This document shows, in pieces, positions 30,077 to 38,076 of a DNA stretch of 64,000 bases. The notes under the pieces are model-generated. The model was not told where the DNA came from. It saw only the letters and a program-made list of their open reading frames with translations, and ran no database searches. Positions within the stretch are counted from its first letter, which is position 1, and each line of letters opens with the position of its first letter. The stretch lies in contig NZ_PYMI01000003.1 of NCBI RefSeq assembly GCF_003025595.1, positions 1 through 64,000 on the forward strand. Direction: 5' to 3'. The position numbers and the translations under genes were made by a program. This DNA comes from Photobacterium ganghwense. GTDB lineage: Bacteria; Pseudomonadota; Gammaproteobacteria; Enterobacterales; Vibrionaceae.

Positions 30077-31816
30077 ATGCAGGTTTTCTGGCAGCTGAGA
30101 TGGTATTTCCGCCAGCAATGGCGCCGTTACGGCGGCGCTATCGGTATTCTGATCCTGGTTTCTTTGTTTGAGCTGTTACCGCCCCGGGCGATCGGTTGGA
30201 TTGTCGATGACGTGGTGGCCGGAGAAATGAGCCTGACCGTCATGTTTGGCTGGCTGGGTGGTTTGGTCGCGATTTGGTTTTTTGTGTATTTTTTGCGCAT
30301 CATCTGGCGGGTCTGGCTGTTTGGTGCGGCTGCAGAGATGGGCACCGTGCTGCGCAATCGCCTGTATAAACATTTCTCTTTTCACCCTCCGGTGTTTTTT
30401 GAACGTCATAAAACCGGGGACCTGATGGCCCGTTCAACCAATGACGTCAACGCCGTAGTAATGACCGCCGGGGAAGGGGTGCTGACCGCGGCGGATTCCC
30501 TGATCACCGGCATCGCGGTGTTGTTCGTCATGACCACGATGCTGAGCTGGGAGCTAACCTTGCTGGCACTGGCACCTATGCCTCTGATGGCGATAGCGGT
30601 GTTCTTTCTCGGACGTCAGTTGCACAGCCGCTTTTCAGCGTCTCAGGCCGCTTTTTCGGATCTGATGGACAAAACGCAGGAAAGTCTGAATGGGGTGCGA
30701 ATGATTCGGGCATTTGGCCTGGAGAAACGTCAGCAGGCAGACTTTGCGGCCGTGACAGATTTTGTCGGGGATAAAAACCTCGGCGTCGCACGGGTGGATG
30801 CCAAGTTTGACCCGGTGATCCAGCTGGCGATTGGGATGTCTTTCTTCCTCAGCATCGCCGGCGGTGCTTACATGGTTCACCACGACCGGTTGTCACTCGG
30901 CGATTTAACGGCCTTTACCCTGTATCAGGGACTGATGATCTGGCCGATGCTGGCAATGGCCTGGCTGTTCAATATTCTGGAGCGCGGCTCCGCCGCCTGG
31001 AACCGTCTGAAGCAGCTGTTTGATCAGCATCCGGAGATAGTCAGCGGTGAGCAGCAACTGACTAAACAACGGCAACCTCTGCAGGTGGCGATCTCGCAAT
31101 TTTACTGGCCGGAGCAAAAACAACCTGCGTTGGCGGATGTGTCATTCACCTTGGAAAGCGGCAAGATGCTGGGGCTGGCAGGGCCGATTGGCAGTGGTAA
31201 ATCGACGTTGCTTGCCTTGTTACTGCGTCAGCAGGAGCTGACCGATGGCACGATTCATTATGGCGACGTTGCCCTGCGCGAAGCCAATCTTGATCAGTGG
31301 CGCAGCCGGTTTGCTGTGGTTAGCCAGACTCCGTTCCTGTTCTCGCGCTCGATTGCAGATAATATCGCATTGGGTCGGCCGGAGGCTTCGATGGCACAAA
31401 TTCGGGCGGCGGCGGAAGCGGCGTGTATCGACAGCGACATCATGCAGTTTCCGGAAGGGTATCAGACGCTGGTGGGGGAAAAGGGGATCACCCTGTCTGG
31501 TGGTCAGAAGCAACGGATCGCCATCGCTCGGGCGCTGTTGCTCGATGCCGAGATTTTGATCCTTGATGATGCCCTGTCTGCGGTCGATGGCAAAACCGAG
31601 CATCGAATCCTGACCAATTTACGCCAGCAGCGCGGTAAAACGGTCATTGTGATTGCCCACCGCCTGACGGCGCTGGAAGAGGCCGACATGATTCTGGTGT
31701 TACAGCAGGGCAGGGTTGCCGAGCAGGGGACGCATTCCTCCTTAATCAAGGAAGAGAACTGGTATGCCGAAATGTATCGCTACCAGAAACTAGAGCAGGC
31801 CATTGAGGAGGCGTAA
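30077..31816 (+). CDS. mdlA: ABC exporter half-transporter MdlA
   Basis: 579 residues. Six-helix ABC transmembrane domain (about 1-300) is followed by a nucleotide-binding domain with Walker A GPIGSGKSTLL, signature TLSGGQKQRIAIARALL and Walker B ILILDDALSAVDGKTEHRIL. The residue after the Walker B aspartate is aspartate rather than the catalytic glutamate, as in E. coli MdlA. So this half probably contributes the weaker ATPase site of a heterodimer with MdlB. The substrate is unknown. Its stop overlaps the mdlB start (TAATG). Confidence 0.93.
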   Translation: MQVFWQLRWYFRQQWRRYGGAIGILILVSLFELLPPRAIGWIVDDVVAGEMSLTVMFGWLGGLVAIWFFVYFLRIIWRVWLFGAAAEMGTVLRNRLYKHFSFHPPVFFERHKTGDLMARSTNDVNAVVMTAGEGVLTAADSLITGIAVLFVMTTMLSWELTLLALAPMPLMAIAVFFLGRQLHSRFSASQAAFSDLMDKTQESLNGVRMIRAFGLEKRQQADFAAVTDFVGDKNLGVARVDAKFDPVIQLAIGMSFFLSIAGGAYMVHHDRLSLGDLTAFTLYQGLMIWPMLAMAWLFNILERGSAAWNRLKQLFDQHPEIVSGEQQLTKQRQPLQVAISQFYWPEQKQPALADVSFTLESGKMLGLAGPIGSGKSTLLALLLRQQELTDGTIHYGDVALREANLDQWRSRFAVVSQTPFLFSRSIADNIALGRPEASMAQIRAAAEAACIDSDIMQFPEGYQTLVGEKGITLSGGQKQRIAIARALLLDAEILILDDALSAVDGKTEHRILTNLRQQRGKTVIVIAHRLTALEEADMILVLQQGRVAEQGTHSSLIKEENWYAEMYRYQKLEQAIEEA

Positions 31817-33636
31817 TGGCAGATCAGGCAACAAATACGCGTATTATCCGGCGCTTGCTAAGCTACGCGCTGGCAGACAAAAAAAAGCTGGGAGTGGCCA
31901 TGGGTCTGCTGCTGGCTGCCACGATAGCCGATGTGTCAGGCCCTTGGTTAATCCAGCATTTCATTGATAACAACATCGCGAGAGATGACTTCCCGGTTAA
32001 GGAGGTCGTCCTGCTGGCTGTGACCTATGTGGTGCTGAATATCGCCACCGCCTGGTTCCGTTACCAGCAAGCCATGCGTTTTAACCAGATTGCAATTGGC
32101 GTGGTGCAGACGATCCGCAAGCAGCTGTTTGGCCGGATCCTCAACCAGCCGCTTGCGGCATTTGATTACATGCCGTCCGGTAAGTTGATCTCACGGATCA
32201 CCAATGACACGGAATCGATCAAAGATTTTTATGTCCATGTTATTGGCACTGTGATGAAGAACGTGGCGCTGGTGTCTGTCATGGTTGTGGTCATGAGTAT
32301 GATTAGCTGGCGACTGACCGTGGTGGTGCTGATCCTGTTGCCGATTGTGGTTGGCATCATGGTGCTGTACCAGCGGAAAAGCGCCGCGGCGTATCGCCGG
32401 ATGCGGGATCTGCTGACTGATATCAATGCCGCGATGAGCGAAACCATTCAGGGGATGAGTCTGGTTCAGTTGATGCGCCAGGAAAAAGCGTTTTATCAGC
32501 AGTTCTCTGAACTGACCGAGCAACATCTGGATGCGCAGATCGGTGTGACTAAACTCAATGGCTTTTTGCTGCGTCCGCTGATCGACTTTCTCTCCGGGGT
32601 GGCATTGATTTCTCTGGTGGCCGTGTTCGGCGTCAGTGGGGTGGAGCTGATCGGGGTGGGGGTCTTGTATGCTTTCATCAGTTATCTAGGACGGGTGACC
32701 GAGCCGCTGATCGAACTGACTCAACAGCTGTCTTTGTTGCAGCAGGCGCTGGTCGCCAGTGAGCGGATCTTCGGATTCATTGATGCTCCGCAGCAGCAGT
32801 ATGGGAAGGATGAGAACGCTCTTCGTAGTGGTGTATTAACTTGTCAGGATCTGACATTCAGTTACGACGGCAAGCAGAACGTGCTGGAGAATATCCAGGT
32901 GACCTTGCCTCATCGCGGCTTTCTGGCTCTGGTCGGGCATACCGGAAGCGGTAAGAGTACGCTGGCATCGCTAATGATGGGATTTTACCCGGCAACGCAG
33001 GGGCAGGTGCTGCTGGATGAACGGCCATTGGACAGTTTGTCTCACGCGGTACTGCGTGAGGGAATTGCGATGGTGCAACAGGATCCGCATATCCTGAGTG
33101 ATAGCGTTCGCGAGAATATCACACTGGGACGAACCCTGACGCTTCTTGAAGGACAAACAGCCGATGAGCAACTCTGGGGAGCCCTTGAGCAGGTCGGTCT
33201 GGCGGAGCAGGTGCGTCAGTACAGCGAGGGGCTGGATACCATTCTTGGCAGCGGTGGGGCCAGTTTATCGGCTGGTCAGAAACAGTTGCTGGCGCTGGCT
33301 CGGGTGCTGGTGGCTAAGCCGAAAATCCTGATTCTGGATGAGGCGACCGCCAATATTGACTCCGGTACGGAGCAGCATATTCAGCAGGCTCTGGATAAGC
33401 TGCGTCAGGACATGAGTATCGTGGTGATTGCCCACCGGTTGTCGACCATCATGGAGGCTGATGAAATCCTGGTGCTGAGTCATGGCCATGTGACAGAGCG
33501 CGGCACCCACCGAGATCTGCTAATGCAGCAAGGTCATTACTGGCAAATGTATCAGTTGCAGCAGGCCGGCGAGCACTTGCAGCAATTGGAAGCGGAAAGT
33601 CAGGACAGTTGTGCCGAGACCCGAATGGGCGCATAA
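31816..33636 (+). CDS. mdlB: ABC exporter half-transporter MdlB
   Basis: 606 residues, partner of MdlA. The transmembrane domain is followed by Walker A GHTGSGKSTLASL, signature SLSAGQKQLLALARVL and a Walker B with the catalytic glutamate (ILILDEATANIDSGTE). Both halves are complete. The two genes are translationally coupled, and the decR-mdlA-mdlB-tesB order is conserved with E. coli, except that glnK-amtB is missing between mdlB and tesB. Confidence 0.93.
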   Translation: MADQATNTRIIRRLLSYALADKKKLGVAMGLLLAATIADVSGPWLIQHFIDNNIARDDFPVKEVVLLAVTYVVLNIATAWFRYQQAMRFNQIAIGVVQTIRKQLFGRILNQPLAAFDYMPSGKLISRITNDTESIKDFYVHVIGTVMKNVALVSVMVVVMSMISWRLTVVVLILLPIVVGIMVLYQRKSAAAYRRMRDLLTDINAAMSETIQGMSLVQLMRQEKAFYQQFSELTEQHLDAQIGVTKLNGFLLRPLIDFLSGVALISLVAVFGVSGVELIGVGVLYAFISYLGRVTEPLIELTQQLSLLQQALVASERIFGFIDAPQQQYGKDENALRSGVLTCQDLTFSYDGKQNVLENIQVTLPHRGFLALVGHTGSGKSTLASLMMGFYPATQGQVLLDERPLDSLSHAVLREGIAMVQQDPHILSDSVRENITLGRTLTLLEGQTADEQLWGALEQVGLAEQVRQYSEGLDTILGSGGASLSAGQKQLLALARVLVAKPKILILDEATANIDSGTEQHIQQALDKLRQDMSIVVIAHRLSTIMEADEILVLSHGHVTERGTHRDLLMQQGHYWQMYQLQQAGEHLQQLEAESQDSCAETRMGA

Positions 33637-33704
33637 GCGCTTTTGCCGGAATCGCAAGCATATGCGATGGGTGGAATTAACTATTGATAGCAACTGAAAA
33701 ACGT

Positions 33705-33731
33705 AAGGCGGCTTGTGAGCCGCCTTTTCTT
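33705..33731 (+). terminator. Terminator after mdlAB
   Basis: AAGGCGGC-TTGTGA-GCCGCCTT hairpin followed by TT and a T-rich stretch. Confidence 0.85.
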
Positions 33732-33830
33732 TATTCTTCTTCTTTTGTTTTTGCGCCGTTTCTGTATGTTGACGCTCTCATATTGCGTGGTCTACCTGAC
33801 TGACTACGCCTTGTGGGGGTTATGCCAGGA

Positions 33831-34697
33831 TCACGATTTGCCGGTGTGGCGCATCAAGCCTTCCTGTACTGCGGAAGCGACCAGTTCCCCTTTCTGGTTG
33901 AAGATCTCACCACGGACAAAGCCGCGGGCACCACTGGCCGACGGACTTTCAATCGCGTAAAGCAACCACTCATCCATGCGAAACGGACGGTGATACCACA
34001 TGGAATGGTCAATGGTGGCCACTTTCATGCGCGGAGAAAATAACGTTACGCCATGCGGTTGCAAAGCGGTGACCAAAAATCCCCAGTCAGAGGCATAAGC
34101 CAGCAAGTACTGGTGAATACGTGGGTCGTCCGGCATTTCTCCGTTAGCTTTAATCCATAGATATTGTTTGGCCTCGGTTGGTTTCGGATCCAGCGGATTG
34201 ATGACGTTGGCCGGACGAACTTCAATCGGGCGCTCACGGCCAAATGTATCCAGAGCCGCTTTCGGCAGCAGGTGCGCAATCTCGTGCACCAGTTCCCGTT
34301 CCGATTTCAGGGTGTCAAAAGAAGGAACCTGCGGCATCTCGGCCTGGTGGCTGAATCCTTCTTCCTCGATTTGGTAAGACGCGGTGATATAGAAAATCGG
34401 GCGGCCATACTGAATCGCTTTTACGCGGCGGGTGCTGAAGCTAACGCCATCGCGCAGGGTTTCCACATCATAAATAATAGGTTTGTGCGGATCGCCCGGG
34501 CGCAGGAAGTAACTGTGGAAAGAATGTACCTGGCGATCCTCTTCGACCGTTTCTTTGGCGGCGGACAGAGCTTGCCCGAGAACTTGGCCACCATATACCT
34601 GTGGTAAGCCTAAATGCTCACTTTGGCCACGGAATAATCCCTGCTCAATCTGTTCGAGCTGTAACAGATTGAGAAGTTCATTCAGCTCTTTACTCAT
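33831..34697 (-). CDS. tesB: Acyl-CoA thioesterase II TesB
   Basis: 288-residue double-hotdog thioesterase hydrolysing medium and long acyl-CoA. N-terminal features are [15 protein letters not shown] and [14 protein letters not shown]-terminal ones are [19 protein letters not shown] and SAVQEGLMR. These include the family's aspartate, threonine/serine and glutamine catalytic positions. The start at 34697 (MSKELNELL) follows a good GGGAGA ribosome site and gives the E. coli length; the frame extends 13 codons upstream without support. Confidence 0.95.
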   Translation of the reverse strand: MSKELNELLNLLQLEQIEQGLFRGQSEHLGLPQVYGGQVLGQALSAAKETVEEDRQVHSFHSYFLRPGDPHKPIIYDVETLRDGVSFSTRRVKAIQYGRPIFYITASYQIEEEGFSHQAEMPQVPSFDTLKSERELVHEIAHLLPKAALDTFGRERPIEVRPANVINPLDPKPTEAKQYLWIKANGEMPDDPRIHQYLLAYASDWGFLVTALQPHGVTLFSPRMKVATIDHSMWYHRPFRMDEWLLYAIESPSASGARGFVRGEIFNQKGELVASAVQEGLMRHTGKS

Positions 34698-34885
34698 CGG
34701 ATCTCCCAAAATCATGTTATGCTTGCGCCCGCTCATACCTGATTGGCTTCAAGTATGGGCTGAAAACGCGGTATCTCTTTTAAAGATATCAATTTTGTTA
34801 AATGATAAATGATAAATCATCTGATTTAGTATTGAATTTACGGACTTGTCACAGAACCTACCGACAAGTTTCGACAGGAGACACT

Positions 34886-35305
34886 ATGAAAAAGGTTTTT
34901 GCGCTGATTACGGTATTGATTACCGCATTGGTCATTTCAGCGTGTACCACCCTGGTACAGAAGGACGCCGATATGGAACAAGTGACAGGGACCTTGATGT
35001 ATCGTGAACGTATTGCGCTACCGGCAGATGCCCGCATTACTGTTACGCTATCTGATGTGTCAAAGATGGATGCTCCGGCCGAAGTAATTAGCCGCCAATC
35101 ATTCCTGGCCGACGGCAAGCAAGTGCCTTTTGCTTTTGAACTGAACTTCGACCGTACTGAAATCGACCCTCGCTTTACTTATGCAGTAAGCGCGCGTATT
35201 GAAGTTGACGGTAAGCTGATGTTTATCACGGATACAGCCAATCACGTGATCACTGACCCGCAACAAACGAAAAAACTGGAACTGATGCTGATTCGTACGC
35301 GTTAA
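34886..35305 (+). CDS. ybaY: YbaY-family lipoprotein
   Basis: 139 residues. Lipoprotein signal peptide with lipobox ISAC (MKKVFALITVLITALVISAC). One beta-rich domain follows (VTGTLMYRERIALPADARIT) of the YbaY/YscW type, also seen in secretion pilotins. The start at 34886 has AGGAGA in front. Role in E. coli is an outer-membrane lipoprotein of unclear function. Position between tesB and atl/ffs matches E. coli. Confidence 0.9.
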   Translation: MKKVFALITVLITALVISACTTLVQKDADMEQVTGTLMYRERIALPADARITVTLSDVSKMDAPAEVISRQSFLADGKQVPFAFELNFDRTEIDPRFTYAVSARIEVDGKLMFITDTANHVITDPQQTKKLELMLIRTR

Positions 35306-35317
35306 TTCGACGCGCAA

Positions 35318-35623
35318 TCACCGTCCGTCCCATCGGTATCTCGCAAGTCGGATTTTTCCGGCTTGCGACACCTCTATCCCTTCTTCCAGTAACTTGTTTC
35401 TTTGCCGCACTAAATCTTCCCCTTTCAGAGAAATCTCTCCTTTCGCATTAATCACGCGATGCCAGGGAAGAGCAGACCCCTCCGGCAGTGACCCCATCAG
35501 ACGGCCAACATGGCGCGCATAACCGGGGTAACCCGCAAAACGTGCAATATCCCCGTAGGTTGAGACTTTTCCGTATGGAATTTGGTGAACCTGGCTATAG
35601 ATTTGACTTGCGAAATCGTCCAT
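35318..35623 (-). CDS. atl: Alkyltransferase-like protein Atl
   Basis: 101 residues resembling the DNA-binding domain of O6-alkylguanine transferase, including IPYGKVSTYGDIARFAGYPG. The active-site motif PCHRV reads PWHRV here: the alkyl-accepting cysteine is replaced by tryptophan. That is the hallmark of Atl proteins, which bind O6-alkylguanine, flip it out and hand the lesion to nucleotide excision repair. Same relative position as E. coli ybaZ (atl). Confidence 0.94.
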   Translation of the reverse strand: MDDFASQIYSQVHQIPYGKVSTYGDIARFAGYPGYARHVGRLMGSLPEGSALPWHRVINAKGEISLKGEDLVRQRNKLLEEGIEVSQAGKIRLARYRWDGR

Positions 35624-35711
35624 ATTTATATCTGTGCCATATAAAGGTTGATAGTTGCGCTATAATTGATTGATTTCCTTGCGACTATCAGAAACGCAAG
35701 GAGGTGCTGCC

Positions 35712-36446
35712 ATGTTGTATGCCGCGTTGCTTGTTGTGGTCAGCATTATGTTGACCGTTGTTGGTGTTAGTGCGCTGGGGCAGAGTCAGGGAGAACTTCC
35801 GGCATTGGCGCTGGCGATTCCCGCGTTGTGGTTGTTGCCACAAGGTGGTGTGTCTGCTTGGTTGTTATTAATTGGGCTCGGCTCCTATGGTGTCGTGTTA
35901 CAGGATCAGCCCCTGGCACTTTCCATCAGTTTGTTCATGATGTTACCTGTTTTTGCTGTCAGCTTCTCCCCTAAAGGCTCCTGGCAACTGGCGACACTGT
36001 TGATTTCTATCGTGCTGGCCATGGACATTGGTCTGATGGCATTGCAGGGCGAAGGAAAACTGATCGGTAGTCCGGCTCATACCATTGTTCAGATTATCGC
36101 TGTGCTCGTGATTTGGGTCGCGGTGCGTAGCTGGCGTCCCGTTAACGGGAATACTTGGTGGCCGCTGTTTTTGGTGTTTCCGCTTTGGGTGGGGGGGATG
36201 GAGTACGCCGCACTGGTCGCACTCTGTATTACCGGGCTGATTGCATCGCTTCAGGGAATGCAAAAAAGCCAGCTAAAAGATTTGGCTCCCCGTATGATCT
36301 GGATTCTGCCGGCCATCGGCTTTGCGACATTGGTGCTGACGCCTTGGCTGGATGTCCCTAACCCGGTATTGGTGTCGTGGTTACTGATTTTGGGCGGGGC
36401 ATTGCTGGGCGAATACCTCTTAGAAGATCCAGAAGAAGAAGTCTGA
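35712..36446 (+). CDS. Polytopic membrane protein, unknown function
   Basis: 244 residues and nearly entirely hydrophobic, with about eight predicted membrane segments (starting MLYAALLVVVSIMLTVVGV). It ends in a short acidic tail (EDPEEEV). The start at 35712 has a perfect AGGAGG ribosome site, so in-frame sequence upstream is not used. I do not recognise the family. It lies directly upstream of ffs. Confidence 0.75.
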   Translation: MLYAALLVVVSIMLTVVGVSALGQSQGELPALALAIPALWLLPQGGVSAWLLLIGLGSYGVVLQDQPLALSISLFMMLPVFAVSFSPKGSWQLATLLISIVLAMDIGLMALQGEGKLIGSPAHTIVQIIAVLVIWVAVRSWRPVNGNTWWPLFLVFPLWVGGMEYAALVALCITGLIASLQGMQKSQLKDLAPRMIWILPAIGFATLVLTPWLDVPNPVLVSWLLILGGALLGEYLLEDPEEEV

Positions 36447-36471
36447 GGCCGCGGTTTGGCGGCCGTTTGTC
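36447..36471 (+). terminator. Probable terminator before ffs
   Basis: GGCCGC-GGTTTG-GCGGCC hairpin followed by GTTTGT, immediately after the stop codon of the membrane protein gene. The T tract is weak. Confidence 0.5.
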
Positions 36472-36619
36472 AGGAACTACCCGAAATACGGGGTTTTGGG
36501 TGATAATTAAGCACTTGGCGTTGTTGGGGGATCACAGAGCTTGCATTCCAATCATGCATGGCTGATAATCATCCCGTTCTCGCGACAAGATAACGATTTT
36601 GTTCGAGATAACGAATCTA

Positions 36620-36732
36620 TGGAGGCCCTGCTGGTCCTCCCGCAACACTAGTTTGTGAACTCGGTCAGGCCCGGAAGGGAGCAGCCGCAGCAAATGACGT
36701 GTGTGCCGGGATGTGGCTGGTGGGGCTTCCAC
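36620..36732 (+). ncRNA. ffs: 4.5S signal recognition particle RNA
   Basis: Matches bacterial 4.5S RNA. The universal Ffh-binding domain with the GGAA tetraloop stretch (GTCAGGCCCGGAAGGGAGCA) is at 36664-36683, followed by GATGTGGCTGG. The 5' and 3' ends pair (GGAGGCCCTGCTGG with CTGGTGGGGCTTCC). It binds Ffh to target membrane proteins. The Tn7-like element is inserted 13 bp beyond its 3' end without altering the gene, and a homing spacer of the element targets its domain IV. Confidence 0.95.
36667..36698 (+). other. Protospacer in ffs recognised by the homing crRNA
   Basis: 32-nt target matching CRISPR spacer 3 (53442-53473) at 21 of 32 positions. Mismatches are at positions 6, 12, 18, 24 and 30 (bases not read by type I-F effectors) and at 7, 13, 15, 21, 27 and 29. 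The two bases 5' are TC (position of the I-F PAM, usually CC). The 3' end lies 47 bp from the transposon end, the spacing known for I-F3 transposons. Confidence 0.88.
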
Positions 36733-36740
36733 CCATCTGA

Positions 36741-36745
36741 AGCTT
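36741..36745. repeat. Target-site duplication, right side (AGCTT)
   Basis: The five bases AGCTT just outside the right end are repeated directly after the left end at 54619-54623, as expected for Tn7-type insertion. Confidence 0.93.
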
Positions 36746-36815
36746 TGTAGTTTGCACCATAAGCCTGCATATCTTCCTTGATACCCTGCATAATTGGTAC
36801 AATAAGCGTGCATAA
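36746..36815 (+). repeat. Transposon right end with TnsB-binding sites
   Basis: Three sites in close array. R1 is 36746-36771, with core TTGCACCATAAGCCTGCATA. R2 is about 36774-36793 (weaker, CCCTGCATAA). R3 is 36794-36815 (GTACAATAAGCGTGCATAA). Spacing of about 20-22 bp resembles the overlapping sites of the Tn7 right end. They lie directly upstream of tnsA, so TnsB binding could also control its transcription. Confidence 0.8.
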
Positions 36816-36821
36816 GCTATT

Positions 36822-36843
36822 TTTGTTGTAGTTTAACAACAAA
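36822..36843. promoter_or_regulatory. Inverted repeat in front of tnsA
   Basis: TTTGTTG and CAACAAA separated by 8 bases, 14 bp before the tnsA ATG. Could be an operator. It does not match the CTAAG-type site in front of xre and tniQ. Confidence 0.4.
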
Positions 36844-36857
36844 CAGGCTGGTCTACT

Positions 36858-37487
36858 ATGTACCGCCGAAAGCTCAAACATTCCCGCGTAAAAAATCTTT
36901 TTAAGTTCGTCAGTGCCAAAATGAATCAGGCTATGACGGTTGAATCCTACTTAGAGTTCGATACCTGCTTTCACCTAGAATATTCATCATCCATCATCTC
37001 TTTTGCGGCTCAGCCGGAAGGTTTCATCTATCGTATTGATGGCCGAGATTGCTCTTATACGCCAGATTTTCAAATACTTGAAAATGAAGAGGTAAAGTGG
37101 ATTGAAGTGAAGCCTTTCGTGAAAACTCAACGTCCAGATTTTCTTCAGCGTTTTAAAGTGAAACAAGAAAAAGCCTTAGCGCTTGGTGTTCCTCTCATTT
37201 TGGTGACAGAGAAACAAATCAGGGTGAATCCCGTCTTGAATAATCTCAAGATACTGCACCGTTATTCGGGTTTTCAGTCGCTTACAGATTTACATATCCG
37301 TCTTTTGTCATTGGTTAAAACGGTCGGAAAAATAAGCGTGAGTGATGCAGCCTGTCGGTTAGGTATTGATCAGGGGATGATGGTGAAATCGGCTTTTAGC
37401 TTGGTGTCATCCGGTATGCTAACGGCTGATTTAGTACATGATGAATTGGGTTTACATTCCATTGTTTGGAGTGAACACAATGGCTAA
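36858..37487 (+). CDS. tnsA: TnsA, transposon endonuclease
   Basis: 209-residue restriction-enzyme-like endonuclease that cuts the 5' strand at the transposon ends, so that together with TnsB the element is excised by cut-and-paste. The catalytic core is visible as E33 or E41, D70 (CSYTPDFQIL) and the E83-V-K85 motif (WIEVKPF). Downstream lies a winged-helix part contacting TnsC/TnsB. Length is typical of I-F3 TnsA. Its last codons overlap the tnsB start by 8 bp (ATGGCTAA), implying coupled translation. The promoter lies within the transposon right end. Confidence 0.93.
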   Translation: MYRRKLKHSRVKNLFKFVSAKMNQAMTVESYLEFDTCFHLEYSSSIISFAAQPEGFIYRIDGRDCSYTPDFQILENEEVKWIEVKPFVKTQRPDFLQRFKVKQEKALALGVPLILVTEKQIRVNPVLNNLKILHRYSGFQSLTDLHIRLLSLVKTVGKISVSDAACRLGIDQGMMVKSAFSLVSSGMLTADLVHDELGLHSIVWSEHNG

Positions 37488-38052
37488 AGATATCAGTACC
37501 GGACTTTTTCAAGATGAGATGGCAGTTGCATCCAGCAGTGAGCCAGTTGAAGCATTACCCAGTTCAACGGATGATTTTTTCGAACGTGACCTCGCTTCTT
37601 ATCCTGATGAAATTCAAATAGAAGTCAGACGTAGGATTGAATACCTTCAATGGATTGAAAAGCACCTTGTCGGAGGCTGGACACAAAAAAACTTAGACCC
37701 ACTGATTGAAAAAGCAGCCAGAGAAATAGACTTTCCTCCTCCAAAATGGCGAGCATTAGCGAAGTGGTGGAGTGTCTATTCATCATCTGGGAAAATGTTG
37801 GCGTCATTAGTGCCTAAGCTGCATCGTAAAGGTAATCGAAATCTAAAAATAACCAATGAATTATCATTTTTTGATCGCGCTGTTGAACGTTATTTAGTCC
37901 CCGAACGTCCTTCTATTTCCGCTGTTTATCAGTATTACACCGATCTTATTCGCATTGAGAATCAGCATCTTGTCGGCGAGAAAGTTCAAGCCCTCTCATA
38001 CAAAGGCTTCTATAACCGAATAAAAAAATGCCAGCTTATGAGGTTGCAGTAG
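37480..38052 (+). CDS. tnsB: TnsB, N-terminal part (zero frame before the A7 slip site)
   Basis: 190-residue frame starting MAKDISTGLFQDEMAV. It covers the DNA-binding domains of TnsB that read the repeated sites in the transposon ends (helix-turn-helix type stretches such as IDFPPPKWRALAKWWSVYSS). It ends YKGFYNRIKK and then, after seven As, runs into CQLMRLQ-stop. The family continuation (MPAYEVAVARHGKYLADMEF) is encoded in the -1 frame directly from the slip site. Alone, this product lacks the catalytic domain. A full TnsB of about 627 residues would need a -1 frameshift at 38022-38028. Confidence 0.88.
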   Translation: MAKDISTGLFQDEMAVASSSEPVEALPSSTDDFFERDLASYPDEIQIEVRRRIEYLQWIEKHLVGGWTQKNLDPLIEKAAREIDFPPPKWRALAKWWSVYSSSGKMLASLVPKLHRKGNRNLKITNELSFFDRAVERYLVPERPSISAVYQYYTDLIRIENQHLVGEKVQALSYKGFYNRIKKCQLMRLQ

Positions 38053-38076
38053 CAAGACATGGTAAATACCTCGCTG
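38022..38076 (+). promoter_or_regulatory. Candidate -1 frameshift signal in tnsB
   Basis: Seven As at 38022-38028 sit in the zero frame as ATA AAA AAA TGC, the exact A_AAA_AAA slippery arrangement. Slipping back one base gives AAA AAA ATG CCA and joins the two tnsB frames. A possible stimulatory hairpin follows: CAGC (38032-38035) pairs with GCTG (38073-38076), and GAGGT (38040-38044) with ACCTC (38068-38072). The alternatives are a decay mutation, transcriptional slippage or a sequencing error in the homopolymer. Confidence 0.55.

Noticed and set aside
36532..36881. Minus-strand frames across ffs and the transposon right end.
   Set aside because: They overlap the structured SRP RNA and span the insertion boundary, so they cannot be old genes.
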